A stretch of 64,000 bases of DNA from Isoetes taiwanensis (Eukaryota; Streptophyta; Lycopodiopsida; Isoetales; Isoetaceae): NCBI GenBank assembly GCA_021234155.1, contig JAJEKV010000004.1, positions 14,230,716 to 14,294,715 on the forward strand, read 5' to 3'. Of the stretch, positions 62,241-64,000 are shown piece by piece; the first letter of the stretch is position 1; every line of letters starts with the position of its first letter. A program made the position numbers and the translations under genes. The notes under the pieces are model-generated. The model did not search any database. It was not told the DNA's origin and was given only the letters and a program-made list of their open reading frames with translations.

Positions 62241-64000
62241 AATGAAATGAAATGGAATTTATTATTACGTCTTCGAGACCGCCAGGCCTATGAGACGTTT
62301 ACACATCACAATCCAAGTCATAAAACAAATCATCCAGTGCATCCTCTGAGAATAATACACTGGGCTCCTCTACATCTATCTCCTCCACATTTTTTCTTTT
62401 CAACCATTCCTCTCTATGCTTAAGAATCTCAACAATACACCCTCCAATACATGAACCTGGGTACCGAAAAAAATCACTAAGTGAATCAACACCAATCCCA
62501 TACTTTGCTCTTATATCGGAATAGGCATCACAAAAGAGCAAAACATGCGCCTCATCCTCCACCACCCCTACATCACATATTTTACAACATCTACATTCAT
62601 GTGCAATGTCCGCCCATCTCCCAACCTCTACACCAAGGTGATGTGAGCTTAACCGGATTCTAGCAATTGCTTGCCTGTACTTCACTGATATGGGTTCCCT
62701 GAGATATTGTGCTTCCTGAAAAGAGGGATTCATGTGAGCCTTATAGTATTCTTTCTTTACAGCCGGCACGCTCCATGACTTATTTAGAAAACTCATCTTA
62801 ACCCAGCTATCAATATCTTTCTTGTGCATCCATAACTCATCAATATTCATCCCCCATTTCACAAGCCACTTAATAACATCCGCATACCATCCTTTATTCC
62901 TGGTTTCTTCTAGAGCGAGTCTGGGCAAACTATTGACTGGCATATCATACAAAACCTTGCACACATAGCGTAACAATCTGCAAAGAGCTTCAGCCTCAAG
63001 TGACATCATCCCACACTCTACTAACATCATGTCATAGGGTGTCTGCATTTTAGTACCCAACTCAGTATGGAAGAACTTCTTTTGTATCTTTTCCACCTTT
63101 TTCCATCTGTCATTAGCAAGTCCAGGCCCCCAAACTTCACATCCATAGAGCACTACAGTCTGCACAAGCACTTTATAAAGCATACGCTTCATTTCAAAAT
63201 TCCAAATATCAGCACTCACACATTTTCTCTGCATGGCATATAATGCCTTTAAGCCAGCATTCACTCTATGTTCAACAGCTTGATTCCAGTTAGGGCTCTT
63301 ATCTACAATCAAGCCTAAATATTTATAATTCTCCATAATCTCCACTTGCTTACCCATATACTGTAGACGGACATGATCTACCTTATTCGCACCAAAAATC
63401 ACAGCCTTAGTCTTATCCAAATTCACCTGCATACCCATAGTCTCACAAAACTTTGCAAGCACGTCCAAATGTTTTTGCATCCCCTGTATGCTTCGAGAAA
63501 GCAACACAACATCATCAGCATATAATAAAAGCATAAGGACATACCCATTTAAAGGTGTGCCATCCCCTCCATATGCTCGTATCCATCCTTCAAGCTGGTC
63601 TATAAATAAACCAAACAAGGTAGGTGACAAAGGGCAGCCCTGTTTCACTCCCATATTACTTTCTACCACCTCATCACATAATCCTAAAAAAGGAAATGAT
63701 AACTGCACAAGTACTTTCTTATAAAGTACACCCACAGCATGCCTAAGTTCTGTTGGGATGTTCAAATCCATCATCCTACGCCACAAATTCTGCCTATCCA
63801 CCATGTCAAAGGCTTTGCTGAAGTCTACAAACGTAGCATACAAGGGTTTCTTTTTACCGATGACCGAATCCATCATAGCACGGAGAGTAACCAAATGATC
63901 AGTGGTGGACCTCTTGGGTCTAAAACCCGCCTGCCCTACTGCTCTGACTTTGTGATCTTCTGTCCAGGTACTTATTTTGCGCTCAAGTATGGAAGCAAAT
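62241..64000 (-). mobile_element. LINE C, minus strand, continues beyond the window
   Basis: Starts at the GA tract with the AAATG pentamer tail, has the terminal stem-loop at 62268-62297, and carries an open RT and C-terminal frame to the window edge. It is the best-preserved ORF2 of this family here. Confidence 0.9.
62299..64000 (-). CDS. LINE C ORF2 C-terminal part: RT and zinc module (partial)
   Basis: The frame is open from the window edge to a stop at 62299, and about 531 residues follow the Met at 63894. Before that Met it reads AVGQAGFRPKRSTTDHL, so translation starts further upstream, outside the window. RT landmarks are FVDFSKAFDMVDRQNLW (catalytic Asp), GVKQGCPLSPTLF and LYADDVVLLSRS (YADD at about 63518). 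CKICDVGVVEDEAHVLLFC (about 62588-62532) is the C-x2-C-x9-H-x4-C zinc module. All key RT motifs seen are intact, so this is the best candidate for an active copy. The clade cannot be assigned firmly by eye. Confidence 0.9.
   Translation of the reverse strand, partial: FASILERKISTWTEDHKVRAVGQAGFRPKRSTTDHLVTLRAMMDSVIGKKKPLYATFVDFSKAFDMVDRQNLWRRMMDLNIPTELRHAVGVLYKKVLVQLSFPFLGLCDEVVESNMGVKQGCPLSPTLFGLFIDQLEGWIRAYGGDGTPLNGYVLMLLLYADDVVLLSRSIQGMQKHLDVLAKFCETMGMQVNLDKTKAVIFGANKVDHVRLQYMGKQVEIMENYKYLGLIVDKSPNWNQAVEHRVNAGLKALYAMQRKCVSADIWNFEMKRMLYKVLVQTVVLYGCEVWGPGLANDRWKKVEKIQKKFFHTELGTKMQTPYDMMLVECGMMSLEAEALCRLLRYVCKVLYDMPVNSLPRLALEETRNKGWYADVIKWLVKWGMNIDELWMHKKDIDSWVKMSFLNKSWSVPAVKKEYYKAHMNPSFQEAQYLREPISVKYRQAIARIRLSSHHLGVEVGRWADIAHECRCCKICDVGVVEDEAHVLLFCDAYSDIRAKYGIGVDSLSDFFRYPGSCIGGCIVEILKHREEWLKRKNVEEIDVEEPSVLFSEDALDDLFYDLDCDV

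Overview
This window is eukaryotic nuclear DNA, almost certainly from a land plant. It holds one intact spliced gene for a chloroplast-type protein, and everything else recognisable is transposon sequence or decayed gene sequence. Plant-type L1 LINEs with an RVT zinc-binding tail, a Ty1/copia-style LTR element primed by initiator tRNA-Met, a Ty3/gypsy relic, a Helitron end and a tRNA-derived SINE all point to a plant. The LINE repertoire and the HUH-endonuclease element make me lean to a non-seed plant such as a fern, but that is inference. No bacterial operon, CRISPR array, rRNA gene or convincing tRNA gene was seen.

Left third (1-17.8 kb): a Ty3/gypsy relic (gag zinc knuckles, protease, an RNase H-like domain, reverse transcriptase; about 540-7167) is split by a 5'-truncated L1 LINE (about 1447-4957). 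Two more LINE fragments follow (8655-9640 and 10346-10955); the second is flanked by a 34-bp target-site duplication. A 217-bp palindromic dispersed repeat occurs twice (9699 and 15361). The rest is non-coding.

Middle (17.8-32.7 kb): an eight-exon gene (17848-21864, 789 codons) encodes a DUF399 plus DUF3411 protein of the RETICULATA-RELATED/BPG3 type. A MITE-like element follows, then a frame-broken HUH-endonuclease transposon gene resembling Replitrons (23.5-25.8 kb), with an HxH motif, a YxxK motif and a long Arg-Glu tract encoded by a GA microsatellite. A decayed SNF2 ATPase fragment, a Helitron 3' terminus, an array packed with heat-shock-element-like pentamers and a SINE come next.

Right half (32.7-64 kb): a second copy of the 10-kb LINE family (about 38.1-39.6 kb), a long perfect foldback (42.66 kb), and a satellite-like repeat interrupted by a nearly full-length L1 LINE on the minus strand (about 44757-50350). 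Then comes an LTR element with matching 5-bp flanks (51817-55617), and three minus-strand LINEs arranged head to tail, each joined to its neighbour through a (GA)n tract (56.1-64.0 kb, the last running off the window).

Cross-cutting signals: (1) a two-part motif, GCTTTCC...TATG with exactly 50 nt between the two starts, sits at four unrelated places, including the 5' UTRs of two different LINE families; (2) the LINE families at 10/39 kb and 56-64 kb share a nested 3'-terminal stem-loop with compensatory changes; (3) the 56-64 kb family appears to insert at GA/TC microsatellites; (4) one of these LINEs keeps ORF1 and its endonuclease in the same frame, separated by a single UAG. The intact host gene is the only locus I would expect to be functional; most other coding traces carry stops, frameshifts or deletions.
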